Below are positions 22,631 to 35,034 of a stretch of DNA of 64,000 nucleotides, piece by piece; the stretch's first letter is position 1, and each line of letters starts with the position of its first letter. The DNA lies in NCBI RefSeq assembly GCF_040954835.1, contig NC_090704.1, positions 36,460,979 to 36,524,978 on the forward strand, in the 5' to 3' direction. The stretch comes from Lepisosteus oculatus (taxonomy: Eukaryota > Chordata > Actinopteri > Semionotiformes > Lepisosteidae). The notes below the pieces were generated by a model. It had not been told where the DNA came from, did not search any database, and saw only the letters and a program-made list of their open reading frames with translations. Position numbers and translations under genes: made by a program.

Positions 22631-25600
22631 ATGATGGTTCTTAGAACAGTCATCACTCTTTTCCTGTGTCAGTCTGTCGTGGCTTATGAAAAAAACACCT
22701 GTCCCGGTAAGTGTGATTGATACATTTTTAGAAAGTTCACAGTTCTGTGAAGATTTTTCCCTGTAGTAATGAAATGACAGCAGTGCTTTTCTTATAAGTG
22801 CTTTTTTGTCGTTTAATGTATTGCGGGCCTCATTCAGTTAACACCAATAATGACCTCTCATTACTTTGATATAGGTGGAACAAAAACTATAGAGTGTTTT
22901 GCTTATTTTAATTAACTTAAAGTTTGCTGATATGCAGATAATATCTAGAAAGGCAGTCAATGTGTAATAAACATCCTTTTTTTCTTGGAGAGCTGCAATC
23001 TAAAATGCATTTCAGTGTACTTCCAATATAAACCGTGACCACATAAAAAGAGATATCACACATTTGCTAAAACATTGGTCAGAGTCTTTCCAGAAGATAA
23101 ATGAGGGATAAATGAGAGCCTGAGCATTCAAAGCATTATGTCAGCTTTCAAATTATGGACAGACCTGAAAAAATACCTACTGTAAATAAGCCAAAGTCAC
23201 TTGCTTTTTGGCGTTAATTCCGATTGAAAAGTACCTCTGACTCTTGCAGGATTCTGGTCCTGCAAGGTTTGTAGTGCTATGTGAATTTAAACACCTACTG
23301 CAGTACGCATCCTTAACAGCTAACTACAATGCCTCAGACTCAATGCACATTTGCACTATGCACTTTTTATAGTACATGGAAAAAAACATGGTCTACAATG
23401 TTTTTTTTTCCAGTACTACATATTTATTGTTCTGTTGTGATTATTTATTATGTTTGTAATGTACTGTCTACATTGTGTGGTGTTCTCTGTTGCACTGTGT
23501 TGTCTGATGTATTGTATATGTCCCGAGAAATCAGCGCAAGAATTCCAATGTACATGTACATATGGCAATAAAATCCTCTACTACTACTCTACAGTGGAGC
23601 GCACAGTATCTCCACTAGTTCTGGCACTGCATAGCTCATGTGATTGTACTGTAGATCACAATTCTTTTCTTTTCTTTCTAAGCTCTAATGTTCTAAGCTC
23701 TAAGCTTATCCTCAGCGTCCATGTTATTTCAGCATCCAGTCCATCTTTTATTTAATTACTTTGTGACACTACAGCTCCACTTGTCATGGAGAAGGTTCCA
23801 ACTATGTGCCTTCACATATCAAGTGATCTTAAGCCAACATGGAATTCAAGACCCCTTTCTTCAAAGGTAGCTTAGAAATGCCATGTGTACTAAAAGAATC
23901 AGGGTTAAGCATCTTATTTAAGGACAAGTATCTGAGTATCTGAGCTGGGAGATCATGATTCACCAAAGTGAAGAAAAATATAAAATATAGCAAAATAAAA
24001 TAAAAAAGGATTTATTTCAGTGCTCATGTACACCAGCATTGTTTGGGGGGGGGGGGGGGGGGGCATTTTACAGGATATACAAACAAAAAGGAGAAACAAA
24101 AGAGAAACAATATCAATATAATATTGAACAAAAAGAAAAGAAGTACATAAGGCAAACACTAATTAAAAGCATGAATAAAAAGATAAGACTTTAGATGCAG
24201 AAACCTCTTCCCATTTTTTCCACAAACTTAGCTGTCTAAAATACATATAAAGTAAAATTAACTCAAAATTCATGCTGTATAACACTTTAAAATCAATTAA
24301 ATATGTTAGCTCATAGCTAAAATACTTTGACTACATTTGTTTATTTCATCCTTTCAAGGCTAACTTGTTATCTTCTGTGTTTCAGATGTGAAGATTATTG
24401 GCCTGAATGACAATGAGAGACTGACCCTGCTCCAGGGGTGCCCAGGAATCCCTGGAAGCCCAGGAAGCCCGGGAACAGCAGGTGCTCCTGGATCTCCAGG
24501 CTTGCAGGGACCACAAGGCCCTCCAGGTAAATCCAGACTATTCTGGATTCTTCTTCCATAATCACAAGTTGCTTTACTGTGATTGACACAAATCTGTCAA
24601 ATCTGTCAAAATTGACACAGATTGACACAAATCTGCTGTTTTTGACATTATTAAAGAGGATACCAAATGCTTAATTCAAATTTCTTTAAGTCTGTCTTCA
24701 CAAAGCCTCTTCATACCTAATAAATGAATTGAGGTCTTCAATAGAGGACTGCAGTACAGACCATTGGACTTTGGACTTAGCAATAGTCAAATATATTTTA
24801 AGGTCTTATAGCCATTTTTGCCATGTGCCCAAGACATTAAAATAACATTACAAATGTACAGATTCTCTGCTGTTAGTATGAAAAGGTACACGGTCTCAGA
24901 AGTATATGTGTACAGTTAATCTAATCACCTCCATGCTGGTTTTAGCTGTCCATGAAGAAGTTGAATCTTCCATTTTAACTGTGCTTCTACGTTGTAGGTC
25001 CTAAAGGACCACAAGGCGAGCCTGGCATGATGGGACCCAAAGGTAAGTAAATGCTTTTCTATTATTTATGATATTATATAGGAGCCCAAGATGAGTGATG
25101 GATCCCCACCCCAACCATGGATATTGTGACAAGAACAGGCGTTGTATACTGCAAATATAATTTCTGGTTACAGTTTTACAGTACAGTTTGTCTTCCCTAA
25201 AGATCCCCCATAACTTAACTATTGAGGCCATTTTGTCACCTCTCCATCTGAACTGCTGTGTAGTGGTGCTGCTTGCATGTACTGTACAAAGGTTTACTGA
25301 GGATGAATCCACTAAGTCAGACTCAGAGCCTCAAGTATCATAACAATGAATGTGTTAGGCTTAATGTACTTCTTGTATCTTTGTAGGAGACAAAGGAGAT
25401 CCCGGGGTCCAAAGTGACAAAGGTAAGTTAACAAATGTGAATTTTACCCACATAATCAAGAGTATAACCATGAACAAAATATATCATATATCATAATGAT
25501 GGATGGGAAACCAAAATAAAATGACCACAGTGAACCAAAATTATTATGCATATTAATAACAGAAAAGCATCGTTTTGTGTCTTAGGTTATAGCAAAATCT

Positions 25601-28600
25601 CAAGAAATTTGGTTGCATTGCTGAGATTGGTGTGGAAAGAATTGCTGCCAGCGTGATGTCATCGTTCTTCCAGGCGCTCAGAACTGTAAGGAGCTGCTGG
25701 ACCAGGGGAACTACATGAGCGGCTGGTACACAGTGAGGATAGCAGGAGGAAAAGCCCTCCAGGTGTTCTGTGACATGGAGACGGACGGAGGCGGCTGGCT
25801 TGTGAGTGAAATCTCACTTCTAAGAGTTAGAACATTTGAATGTGTAGCACCTCATTTCTGGGCAGATTCATTCACTAAGTAATATATTGTGTGTTCAAAT
25901 AATAAAGTAATTTTTTAAGATAAATTATTACTACTTTCAAAACATACACATCAAAAAATCTCAAACACATTATGAAATAATTTCATGCCCTTGCTATGTA
26001 TCAGGTTCTGAACAGAAATATTATTTTTTTTGTTTTAATTACACAAAAGCCTAATAGGTTTTTAATATACAGTATGTATTAAGATATCATTATAAGGAAA
26101 TATAAGACTTAATAAACACATATACTGTACTTTAGGGGAACAATATGAATTAAAATATAAATATTAAAAAAAATGGAAAATACCAGGAAATTTAGTTCTC
26201 TAAAAAGACTTAGAACTAAAGAAAATCAATAGCCATGCAGCCACAAGGAGAGCATGCAAACTCCACAAAGACAGTGCCTTGCTCCAGAATTAAACCCATG
26301 ACTGAAATGTGACAGCTCTGCTACACACCACATAACCAAGCTGGCGTACAACCAGATGTATAAAATCATATTTTTAGGAAATGTGATTGTTGTCCCTTAA
26401 CCTACTGCTACAGTATATGAAGCTACAGTATGAAAAACCAGTGTCCAGTCAAAATAAATTTGATTCAAATTTATTTTATGGATTATCTTTCATTGACTTA
26501 ATTTTTCTTAAATATTTGTATTGGTGAATTTGAGTGGTGAAGTGGCACAGTGGCTAGGATTGCTGCTTTGCAGCACTGGAGCCCTGGGTTCAATTCTGGA
26601 CCTGGAGTGCAATCTGCACAGAGCTTGTATGTTCTCTCTGTGTTCAAGGGTTTCTCCTGTTTCCCTTGTGTGCTACAGTATCCTCCCACAGCCCAAAGAC
26701 ATACTAAAGGTTCATTGGCTTCTGGAAAAACATGTCTTTAGGTGTGAGTATGTGCTAGCATCATGTCCAGGGTGTACCCTGATTTGTGCCTGTTGCTTGC
26801 TGGGATAGGCTCCAGTGGCCTCCTGATACCAAATTGGAAGAAGTGTTAGACAATGGGTGCATGGATTTGTACATTTAATTTACTTCCACACTTATTCTTA
26901 TATTTCTCATAAAATTATCTTATCTAATACTATTGTTTTGAGTTTGCTGCCTTATTTATAATATAATCCAAGCCAAAATATAATCATGTTTTCACTGTCA
27001 GGCACTTATCATAGAATCCACTCACTCCATTAAAATCTTTTTTTTTCATCTTTACCAAATGCTCCCACTTCTGCTTTGTTTATAATATTACTTACACTAT
27101 TGTTAGGGTAAAGGATAATAAGAAAACTCCCATTCGTGTGCATAATTCTAACAATAAGTAGTAATAGAACTACGCTAATATTTCCTTTATAACCGTGGTG
27201 TTGTGGTGGTAGGTGATACAGAGGCGAATGGACGGATCTGTAGATTTCTACCGAGACTGGAATGCCTACAAGAAAGGGTTTGGTAACCAGCAAACAGAGT
27301 TCTGGCTGGGGAACGACAATATTAATGCTCTGACGGCCTCAGGTGAGTCTTATACTTCAGTGGTGTTTGGTCTCTGATGTTCATTGCAATGATTTTTAAT
27401 CACTGGTGTGAATATGTATCTTCTATCTTAGTTAAAAACTAAGCTCTGACACTGAATAGGAATAGTGGAAGAAAGAGATCCATACAGTAGGATTCAAAGA
27501 CATAAAGACTGAATTTAATAATGAATTCAATTCATATTAAGTCTACTAATGTTATTTTGTAACTTTAGTAGTAACTTAACAAGAAATATCAGAAACAGGA
27601 GAATATCATCTGTCAAGTCATGACACCTGAGTATCAATGGGAGTAGTGTTGACATTTAGTTGAGTCCACAAATTTACAGCCCTGCTGAGCACCTCTGAAC
27701 AGTGAGACATAGTAGATGTCATTGACACAGTTTCAAAACAATCATGAATTTATTAGAGTGCACAAAGTCAAACTATTGTAGAGTAGGCCAATGGTAGTTT
27801 CATCCATGTCAATGAATTCAAATCCTCTCTCTGGGGACAATGTTTTTTTTAAGTTGTGCAAAAGCATGTAAACAATAACATACTGAATGCCCATCAACTG
27901 AATTTTTGTAGAAGTAAAACTTATAATTAATTTTCTGATTTTTTGTTTTGCATTTAAGGGAATTTCCAATTAAGGATAGATCTGAAAGATTTCGATGATA
28001 TTGCTACTTTTGCCAAATACCAATCCTTCAAAATTCTGGGAGAATCAGACAAGTACAAGCTCCTTCTGGGAAATTTCATGGGTGGTACTGCAGGTAAGTT
28101 CTCACTTTGATTTGTTCACCCCCTGACTTCCTAAGAGGTAATTCAAGAATAAAAACTTATTAATTATTCATTTGAAATATGTCTTGGTAATATTATGATT
28201 TTGCGTTGCTTCCTTTACACATAACTGACATTGAAAGCCTCTACACTTCACCTTCAGTTTTTCTTTTCACTTGAAATCCTTTCACTTTTCATTTTGAAAT
28301 CCCTTATAAAATGACCCGGTTCAAAAGTTGTTTCTAGCACAGTTATATACTGTCATTTTTCCAAATGTTATGTTAATCATGTTTCACATTATCATCTGTT
28401 TGTTTAATAATGTAAAATAAATGTAATATATAAACTTTTGTAAATGTTTTGTGGTTGTAAAGGGATTTAGTGTAGGAGAATTAAAATTACAAAAAATGGC
28501 TTGAGAAAGTTGTTGTTTTATTTTGCTAATTGATAATAAGATGAAAAATGTTGGTTTCTAAACCTGCAATTTCATTAGGCATCATGAATGTTGCTAACCT

Positions 28601-29647
28601 CCCAATCAGTTTAGGAAAAAAAATGTTTTAATTCAGCATACAGGTCATCATTGTCTTTTGCATATTCAAAAACAAAACTGCAAATGTACATTTGAAAACA
28701 TGACTATAACAGTAAAATAGAAAATACAGTAGCTGCTACAATACTTTAAAACATAAAGGAAAGGCAGGAAAGGTTAAATTAATTGCTCATTACAGTGTTC
28801 AATTTGCTAATATAACAAGTTAGCCTGTTGCAAGGGATAAGTTTCTCTAATTCAAATGTGAAAACTGAATAATAATCAAACAGAAAAATAAGTGCAAATT
28901 CCACATTTACACAATTCACACTTGAAAATTGACCACAAAATATGATGCTTAACATGAAAAAAACTGTCAGGCAGAAATGGCAGTTTCTGGAATCACGTAA
29001 ACCCCAGATATTTTTCCCAGTGGCGGAAATATTGTGTCAAAATTAATAACTTTTAACAGGTTTTTCTTTCAATAAATAGACCATTTAGTCTAAAATACAT
29101 ATAAAGTAAATGTAGAAAAATGAAAGTAATAGCAGACCATTAATAAAACTACAAGAACGTTATTCTACCAGTACTATTATATAATTTAATAAGATCTCAT
29201 ATGGCATACATATTGCTAGGTTCAGTTAATGAATGTGATGTTTTTTAAATATTATGCTGTTATATGTAAGATGTGTGAAGCTCACATTAAGCAGTGCTGC
29301 ATTTGTTGCAAAAATATAACCAGCTAAAAAGAAGAAACATCTGATGGCTCCAGACCTTGCAATTTTTCTAAAAATGTCTTCATCTTCTCCCCACAGGAGA
29401 TTCCTTGACAAGCCACAACAACCAAGCCTTTTCTACCAAAGAGCAAGACAACGATAGTTATGGTGGTGGTAACTGTGCCACTGCATATTCAGGAGCCTGG
29501 TGGTATAATGTGTGCCATGATTCCAACCTTAATGGTCTTTATCTGAAGGGACATCATGACAGTTTTGCCAATGGAATTAACTGGCACAGTGGAAAAGGAT
29601 ACAATTATTCCTATAAGTACAGTGGTATGAAAATAAGACCTCAGTAA
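22631..29647 (+). CDS. ficolin (collagen-stalk, fibrinogen-domain lectin), 8 exons
   Basis: Exons: 22631-22706, 24386-24526, 24998-25042, 25387-25422, 25674-25801, 27213-27342, 27959-28093, 29397-29647. All introns are GT-AG and phases agree, giving 313 residues plus TAA, the usual ficolin length. Residues 1-18 are a signal peptide (hydrophobic, ending SVVA). C24-P-D-V-K-I-I-G-L is the ficolin N-terminal segment. Collagen-like Gly-X-Y triplets run from about residue 46 to 102, with Ser97 where Gly is expected. The fibrinogen-like domain is C104-Q313, with disulfide pairs C104/C132 and C257/C270 expected by homology. The calcium loop has D248 and D250, and the C270-H271 pair that shapes the acetyl-group pocket in ficolins is kept. 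Family role: secreted oligomeric pattern recognition, classically of acetylated sugars, with activation of the lectin complement pathway through MASPs. The second ATG (22634) is an equally possible start. No orthology to FCN1, 2 or 3 is claimed. Confidence 0.95.
23330..23590 (+). mobile_element. probable LINE/SINE 3'-UTR fragment in ficolin intron 1
   Basis: The segment ends TGTACATGTACATATGGCAATAAAATC, in the style of fish retroelement tails that end in a short poly(A)-signal-like sequence. Family not determined. Confidence 0.4.
24045..24063 (+). repeat. poly-G tract (19 G) in ficolin intron 1
   Basis: An uninterrupted run of 19 guanines about 320 bp upstream of exon 2. It is capable of forming a G-quadruplex on the transcribed RNA and is likely to be length-polymorphic. 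Confidence 0.95.
26525..26870 (+). mobile_element. tRNA-headed SINE in ficolin intron 5
   Basis: The head has an A-box-like TGGCACAGTGGC and a B-box-like GGGTTCAATTCTGG. The body has GTATGTTCTCTCTGTGTTC and CCTCCCACAGCCCAAAGACA, and the tail ends ATGGGTGCATGGA. This family recurs in the window on both strands. Relic B lacks the insertion at the corresponding place, so it landed after the two copies split. Confidence 0.8.
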
Positions 29648-29958
29648 GTTTGTACAAGGAAACAGCACAGGGGGAAATTTCTGATTCTTTTCAATGATTG
29701 TCACAAGAAAATATGTTTAATCATATTTTGTTTCAGAAACTTGAAGACATATTTCTATATATATTTGTTCCTGACTACTATACCTGAAACTCTTTGAATT
29801 TGGAACAACCATCAGTGCTCAGACCTCAATTCTGTAATTCATCCCCACAAACACAATACGGTTATACTACAGTATATTTTGTAGAAATATAGCTTTAATG
29901 CAATTTTTACCTATTAGGAGTGTCATTAGACATCAGTCATTAGAAAATTAAAACTGGG

Positions 29959-29964
29959 AATAAA
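29959..29964 (+). terminator. candidate ficolin polyadenylation signal
   Basis: AATAAA 312 bp after the stop codon. Further AATAAA hexamers lie at 30222 and 30301, so which one is used cannot be told from sequence. Confidence 0.4.
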
Positions 29965-30369
29965 ATGCTTTGGTAAGTAAACCTTCACGAATACAGTACA
30001 GTATGTACCTCAAGAAGGGTAATGTGCTAAATTATTTTACTATCGGATTATAAAAATCCCTGTTTTGAGCTACACATATATGCTTTACTGCACAAATATG
30101 TTCACTATTCCTTTTTGTGCTTGTTTTTGTAACTGCTTGTCTATATAAATGGGAAATGTTCCAGCTGGTACTCTGACTTGCCTGTTGTTCCCTTGGCTAA
30201 ACAATTCCTGTATGCATACATAATAAACTTACTGTGCCTTTCTCAGCAAACTGACTAAGAATTTCTTTTCTACAATTTTCTACAATTGTATGACAATTTT
30301 AATAAAATGTTGTGTATTAGCTGTGTTTCACATTTACATTAGTGGTTATTCATAAACTGTCCACTATTC

Positions 30370-30490
30370 ACCCATCCATTTTCTAACTGCTTTATCCACA
30401 ACTTAGGCAAGCAATGGGCACATGGTATGATACATCCTCGATAGGATTACAGTCCATTGAAGGACTCATACAGATGCTAACACACACTCA
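30370..30490 (-). mobile_element. tRNA-headed SINE, tail half
   Basis: Reverse-oriented: CCATCCATTTTCTAACTGC (complement of the GGATGG tail), then GGCAAGCAATGGGCAC and ACACACTCACACC. The head is missing. Confidence 0.75.
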
Positions 30491-32847
30491 CACCAGAACC
30501 ATAGTAGAAAATGTAACAGGGTTGGAATACATGAATCGCAAGGCGAGGAACACAGGAGCAAGAGAACAAATCCTTTGAGAGGGACTAAGCAAAACACTCC
30601 ACCAGAATATAGTCAGCATGAACCTTCAATAACCTGAACCACCTGAGGCAAGCATGGTCATAAATTGTTTTCAGGTGATACATGTCTCCTGTATGATTAT
30701 ATATGCATAGCAAACAACATTGACTGACAGGTGGGTAGAAGCATAGCTCACTGTCATGGTAATACTGACTCACTCCGTATCTCTCCAGAGAAGGCGAAAA
30801 TGACAAATACAATATATCATTTTCATGATATAATAATAAAACAATACAAGAGAGAATATATATGAATGACTGTTGTTATACAAGTAGCTTTTCAATGACT
30901 CATGGATTGCAAATACAATAGCAATAATACTATATAATTTCTATAATACTTGTTGGGACTAGCCTCATAAATAGTCATACACTCATACAATTATATCAAC
31001 ATTCGTATGCTCAAAAAATGTTATTAGAAAACAAGGATTTCAATTATTTTCCAGAATTTATTATCAGACAGAAAAGTATTTAGAATAATAGGTTAATTCA
31101 ATATTGTTATAAAATTAACATTTAATATTTACTAATCGAAAACAGATCCAAAGGCTTGCCTAGACTGTTCTGAGGAGGCTTTTAAAAGTTTTGAGGGAGA
31201 ATCAGAAAAGAAGAGATAAGGATTTTGGTTAGCATTGTACTGAAGACACCTTCTGAAATGGAACATACACCTCATCTTTAAGGCTTGGAAACACGGCCAC
31301 AAGTCAAGACTTAGTTGGGAAGAAACTTGGAAATTAATAAATAAATATTCAGTGGTGTCAACAAAAGTGGTGTCTTGCATTATGTTGTTGATATGACAAA
31401 ATTACAGTTAGGAACTCATCACAAAATTACACTTGCCACAAAAGAAAATTTGGGTGGAATTGTGGATAATGAACAATCTTCCACCCAGGTAGTTACTTTC
31501 AGCTACGTTTGTTCCTGTTACAGGTCAGTTAGTAGTAATCACAGTCATGTGATTTTATTTTTGTTACTACCTGGATTTCAAAGATGATTGGAAACTGTTT
31601 TAAAGGTTCTATCAAGTTGTGCTGTCAAGGGTGATAATTAGTTGTTACATCACTAAGTCTAGTGACAATTGCCTAACTACGATACCCCTCACTGGAAGTT
31701 CACTCTGGCCCTGTGAGTGGATTTATGAGACATGACTTCCATCTGGTGTTCAGGCCCAGATGTGTTTTTTTCTTGGAGTTGGAGACTATTTGTCATCCAT
31801 GTGGGCACTTCATCACTGGATATGTAAAGAATATCTTTATGGTTGGTTATCCAGATTAACGGCATCATTTTAGCTGCAAGAAATGTCTAAAGTGACAAAA
31901 ATTTACTTAAAGGAGTTAAACAGTCCAGGTTTATTTTCTGTTCAAGGCAGTACAAAGATTATTATTGTCTCTCTGAGCACTTTAATAATACAAAATCACA
32001 CATCTAATGTTCTTCTTTCTCCTTGTTCGCAATCTCTGGCTGCTCTTTCTTGTTCTGTTCAACCCCTCTTTTCAAAACTCTCAATCTAAGAACCCATGTC
32101 TTCCAGCTTCCTTCATGTTGTAAAATTTAATATGTGTTCTATTTTTGCCCCACCTCTGGCAACATGCCTGGCTCTGAATCAACATTTTATTGCCTCAATC
32201 TAATCTCCAATTATAGAGCATACATTCATGCATTATAGTTTTATTTATGTCACTAAGCACTGACTCTCACATGAGATCAACCACACTGCACACATGTCAT
32301 GGCTCCCTTCTACACCTGCTCAAAAAAGGCATACTAAAGTGCTCTTGCAGACAAGACAAGATTGAGTATTGAACTCTTCATATCTTTCACTGCCTTCCTC
32401 TTTGCCTTCTCATTCAACACCTGTGAAAACTTATTCGAGATTAATAAATATTACATGACACTTCTTGATTTTCACAGAGACATAAAATCCATATCAAATT
32501 GAAAACTATCAGATAAAGAAACTCTTCCACCTACTGCATACAGTATTCACAAAGGTTTACATCCTTGTTTTATGTGCCCTTGGTGCCTGGATTCTGTTTT
32601 ACATTGAACAATCATTAATCCCCTTCAGTCACATTTTGTAGTATTTTTCACTGAAACTAATAATAATTTAGTCCTTGTACATGGACAGAATTTCATAGCA
32701 CATAAATATAAATAAACTTTATTTGCAGGGCTTGCTATGAAATGCACCTGACAATCAAAGATGTTCAAAAATCATAAGTTTTAATACATACTTTCTATAT
32801 AATACACTCTAATTTTTTGCATTTTGAAACCTGAAATAAATGAACAA
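30491..32847. other. gene-free stretch downstream of the ficolin
   Basis: No exon could be tied to a family. Frames of 60-82 codons at 30585-30812, 31132-31380, 31375-31587 and 31883-32089 have no recognisable domain or splice context. AT-rich and probably ancient repeat remnants. Confidence 0.45.
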
Positions 32848-34040
32848 TTTAGCTAAACGTGAGTGACAATTGTAATCCTTACATGTAGACAGCACAAATC
32901 TTTGATTTTTTCTGAAATTACTGCAGCAGGTAACGTGAAAAAGAAATACTGCAAAATTAAAGCAGAATCAAAAAAGATACAATAAAAAAAATTCTGGAAA
33001 ACTACTACTGTTTAAGTTTCAAATTAATTTGGAGTCATTTGGGTAAGCTTCGGAATGCAACATTTTAAGACAAGGTATTTGATATTTTCTGGAAGTGCCC
33101 GAGCTAGGGTTACGGTTCTGTAATGCACTTCCTTTGTTCTAGGATGAAAAGCAGGAAAAGTGTTGTGATGATTCCTCAAAAAATAAATTTGGCCCAATTT
33201 TGCAGGCTTTGCAAAGCTATGTACCTGTCAATCAAATATAGAAAAAAATTACAAGTTAAAAGATAAAACATCTAAATGCTAAACTTTTGGAGCATGTAAA
33301 ACCCCCCAAATCAGTTTAGCAAAACATGAGTGATAATTGTAATCCTAAACTTTAGTCCAAAATGCTTAATGTGGCAGTTTAACGACCTTTTCAAAGTATC
33401 TGCTGTGAGTCTGATTTCATTTTCCAGTACTTCTTTTTCGCCTTACCTGCTGCTAGAATGGCAAATACAAATCAACGTGTTTGGGGCCATTTGCAGGTCA
33501 GAAGTACAAATATCACTCACGTTTTGCTAAGCTTTTGGTATCAGGTTTAAATGTAAGAAACAAGTCAAATTAGCCCGTAGAAGGGGTTTTAAAAAACTTC
33601 TGATGCTTGACCCATTTTTGGCAGGCGCACAGCTTAGCAAAAACGACAAATTTGAGTCAAATTAATTTTTCCTGGAAATAAAACAACACTTTTCCTGCTT
33701 TTCACACGTGTCCTAGAGCACAGCAAATGCATCACAAAATGTCTAGGTGTTGTTCAAAATCTAACCCTAACCCTAGCTCTGGCATTTCCGTAACATTTAT
33801 CAAAAACCTTGCCTTGAAACCCTGTGTTCAAAAAGTTACCCAAATGACTCCAAAGCAGTCCAATATGCTTAAAGTGGCAGTTTGATGACCTTTTAAAAGT
33901 AACTGCTGTGAATCTGCTTTCATTTTCCAGTATTTCTTTTATGCCTTATGCCTTTTTCGCTGCTGGAATGGCAAATAGAAATCAACGTTTGGGGCCGTCT
34001 GTAGGTCAGGAGTACAAATAACACTCATGTTTAGCTAATC
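32848..34040. repeat. nested inverted and direct repeat block, unclassified
   Basis: The words AGCTAAACGTGAGTG (32851) and AGCAAAACATGAGTG (33318) reappear in complement at 33513-33532 and 34020-34036. The outer arms are about 32848-33180 and 33640-34040 (sharing GGAGTCATTTGGGTAA, GAGCTAGGGTTA and GAAAAGCAGGAAAAGTGTTG). A second pair, 33315-33533, sits inside. A direct pair is 33355-33535 versus 33857-34040. No coding frame is present. The shape fits repeated self-insertion of one non-autonomous DNA transposon family, not identified here. Confidence 0.75.
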
Positions 34041-34789
34041 TTATGGTTTAGTAATAATATCTGCCTTGAGAATATTTTTATTTTACTTTGGTGCTTGATA
34101 ATAATGATTTTCCTTATCATTTTTCATTTTTATGATTCCTAAATTTTGGTAATTCTCTAATCATACTCTTAAAGTTTGGTAACAAAATATATTCAAATAA
34201 ATTCAGTACAGAGAAAAATTACTAATTTCAATTTAAGTACATTTTGAACTTTGTGAAAAGACTGTATAGTCCCCATATTGTTGCAAACCCCTGGTCTTGC
34301 ACAATTTCCACCAATTGTGACGTGATGCTAGTCTCATGACTAAAGTAATGTGATGTTCAAGCGAATCAGTGATTTGTGTAGCAGAGATTTCATCGCAGGA
34401 ATGATCCAACATGAACTGCATGTAGTTATAGTATCAAGTAGTATTCATTGGCAAAACCATTTTGAAATCGAGAGCAATATTGTATTGAAGAGATGTACAG
34501 TATACTCATGCTGGCTTGTTTACAGTATAATAGTGCCACTTCACATCACCGGAAGTTTTGTTGCCTCATTCTTATTGCAGAAAATAGTGTAGCAAATTAC
34601 TTGAAAATGTTATCTATTTTATTATATAAATTGGAGGTTTTACAAGTTACTGTGTACATTTTACTTTTATTGTGGTTTGAAATGTACTTATAAATGCCAA
34701 TTAAAAAATCAGAATTTTTTCTTTTGCATACTCAACAAGAAAACTGTTCTGGGACTTGCAATATTATAAAAAAGACAAATATACACGTA

Positions 34790-34975
34790 CATCCTTACCT
34801 GTTCACACCTTTGGAAACCAGAGCACTTGGAGGAACCCCACATGTACAGTACACAGGGATGACATACAGTACAAACTCCATGCAGGTAGCACTCCAGGAA
34901 TTGAGCACAGGGCCCTAGCACTGCAAGGCAGGCATTCTAATCACTGCACCAAAATGCTGTCCAGCAAACTTCCCA
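34790..34975 (-). mobile_element. tRNA-headed SINE, head half
   Basis: Reverse-oriented: CAAACTCCATGCAGGTAG, ATTGAGCACAGGGCCC (B-box complement region) and CTGCAAGGCAGGC. The tail is missing. Confidence 0.7.
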
Positions 34976-35034
34976 TTCCTACAGTATGATTATTCTACTT
35001 TTAAGCATCTTTTTTATTAAAAAAAAAAAGAAAA

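Noticed and set aside
29405-29647. 80-residue protein starting at ATG 29405
   Set aside because: This is out of place as a gene start: the region is exon 8 of the ficolin, joined to exon 7 by a phase-1 intron. The supposed ATG lies within the exon only in the extended frame count.
33762-33778. telomere-like CTAACCCTAACCCTA
   Set aside because: Only two and a half units, and the related arm at 33106 has a variant of the same text, so it is part of the local repeat, not an interstitial telomere.
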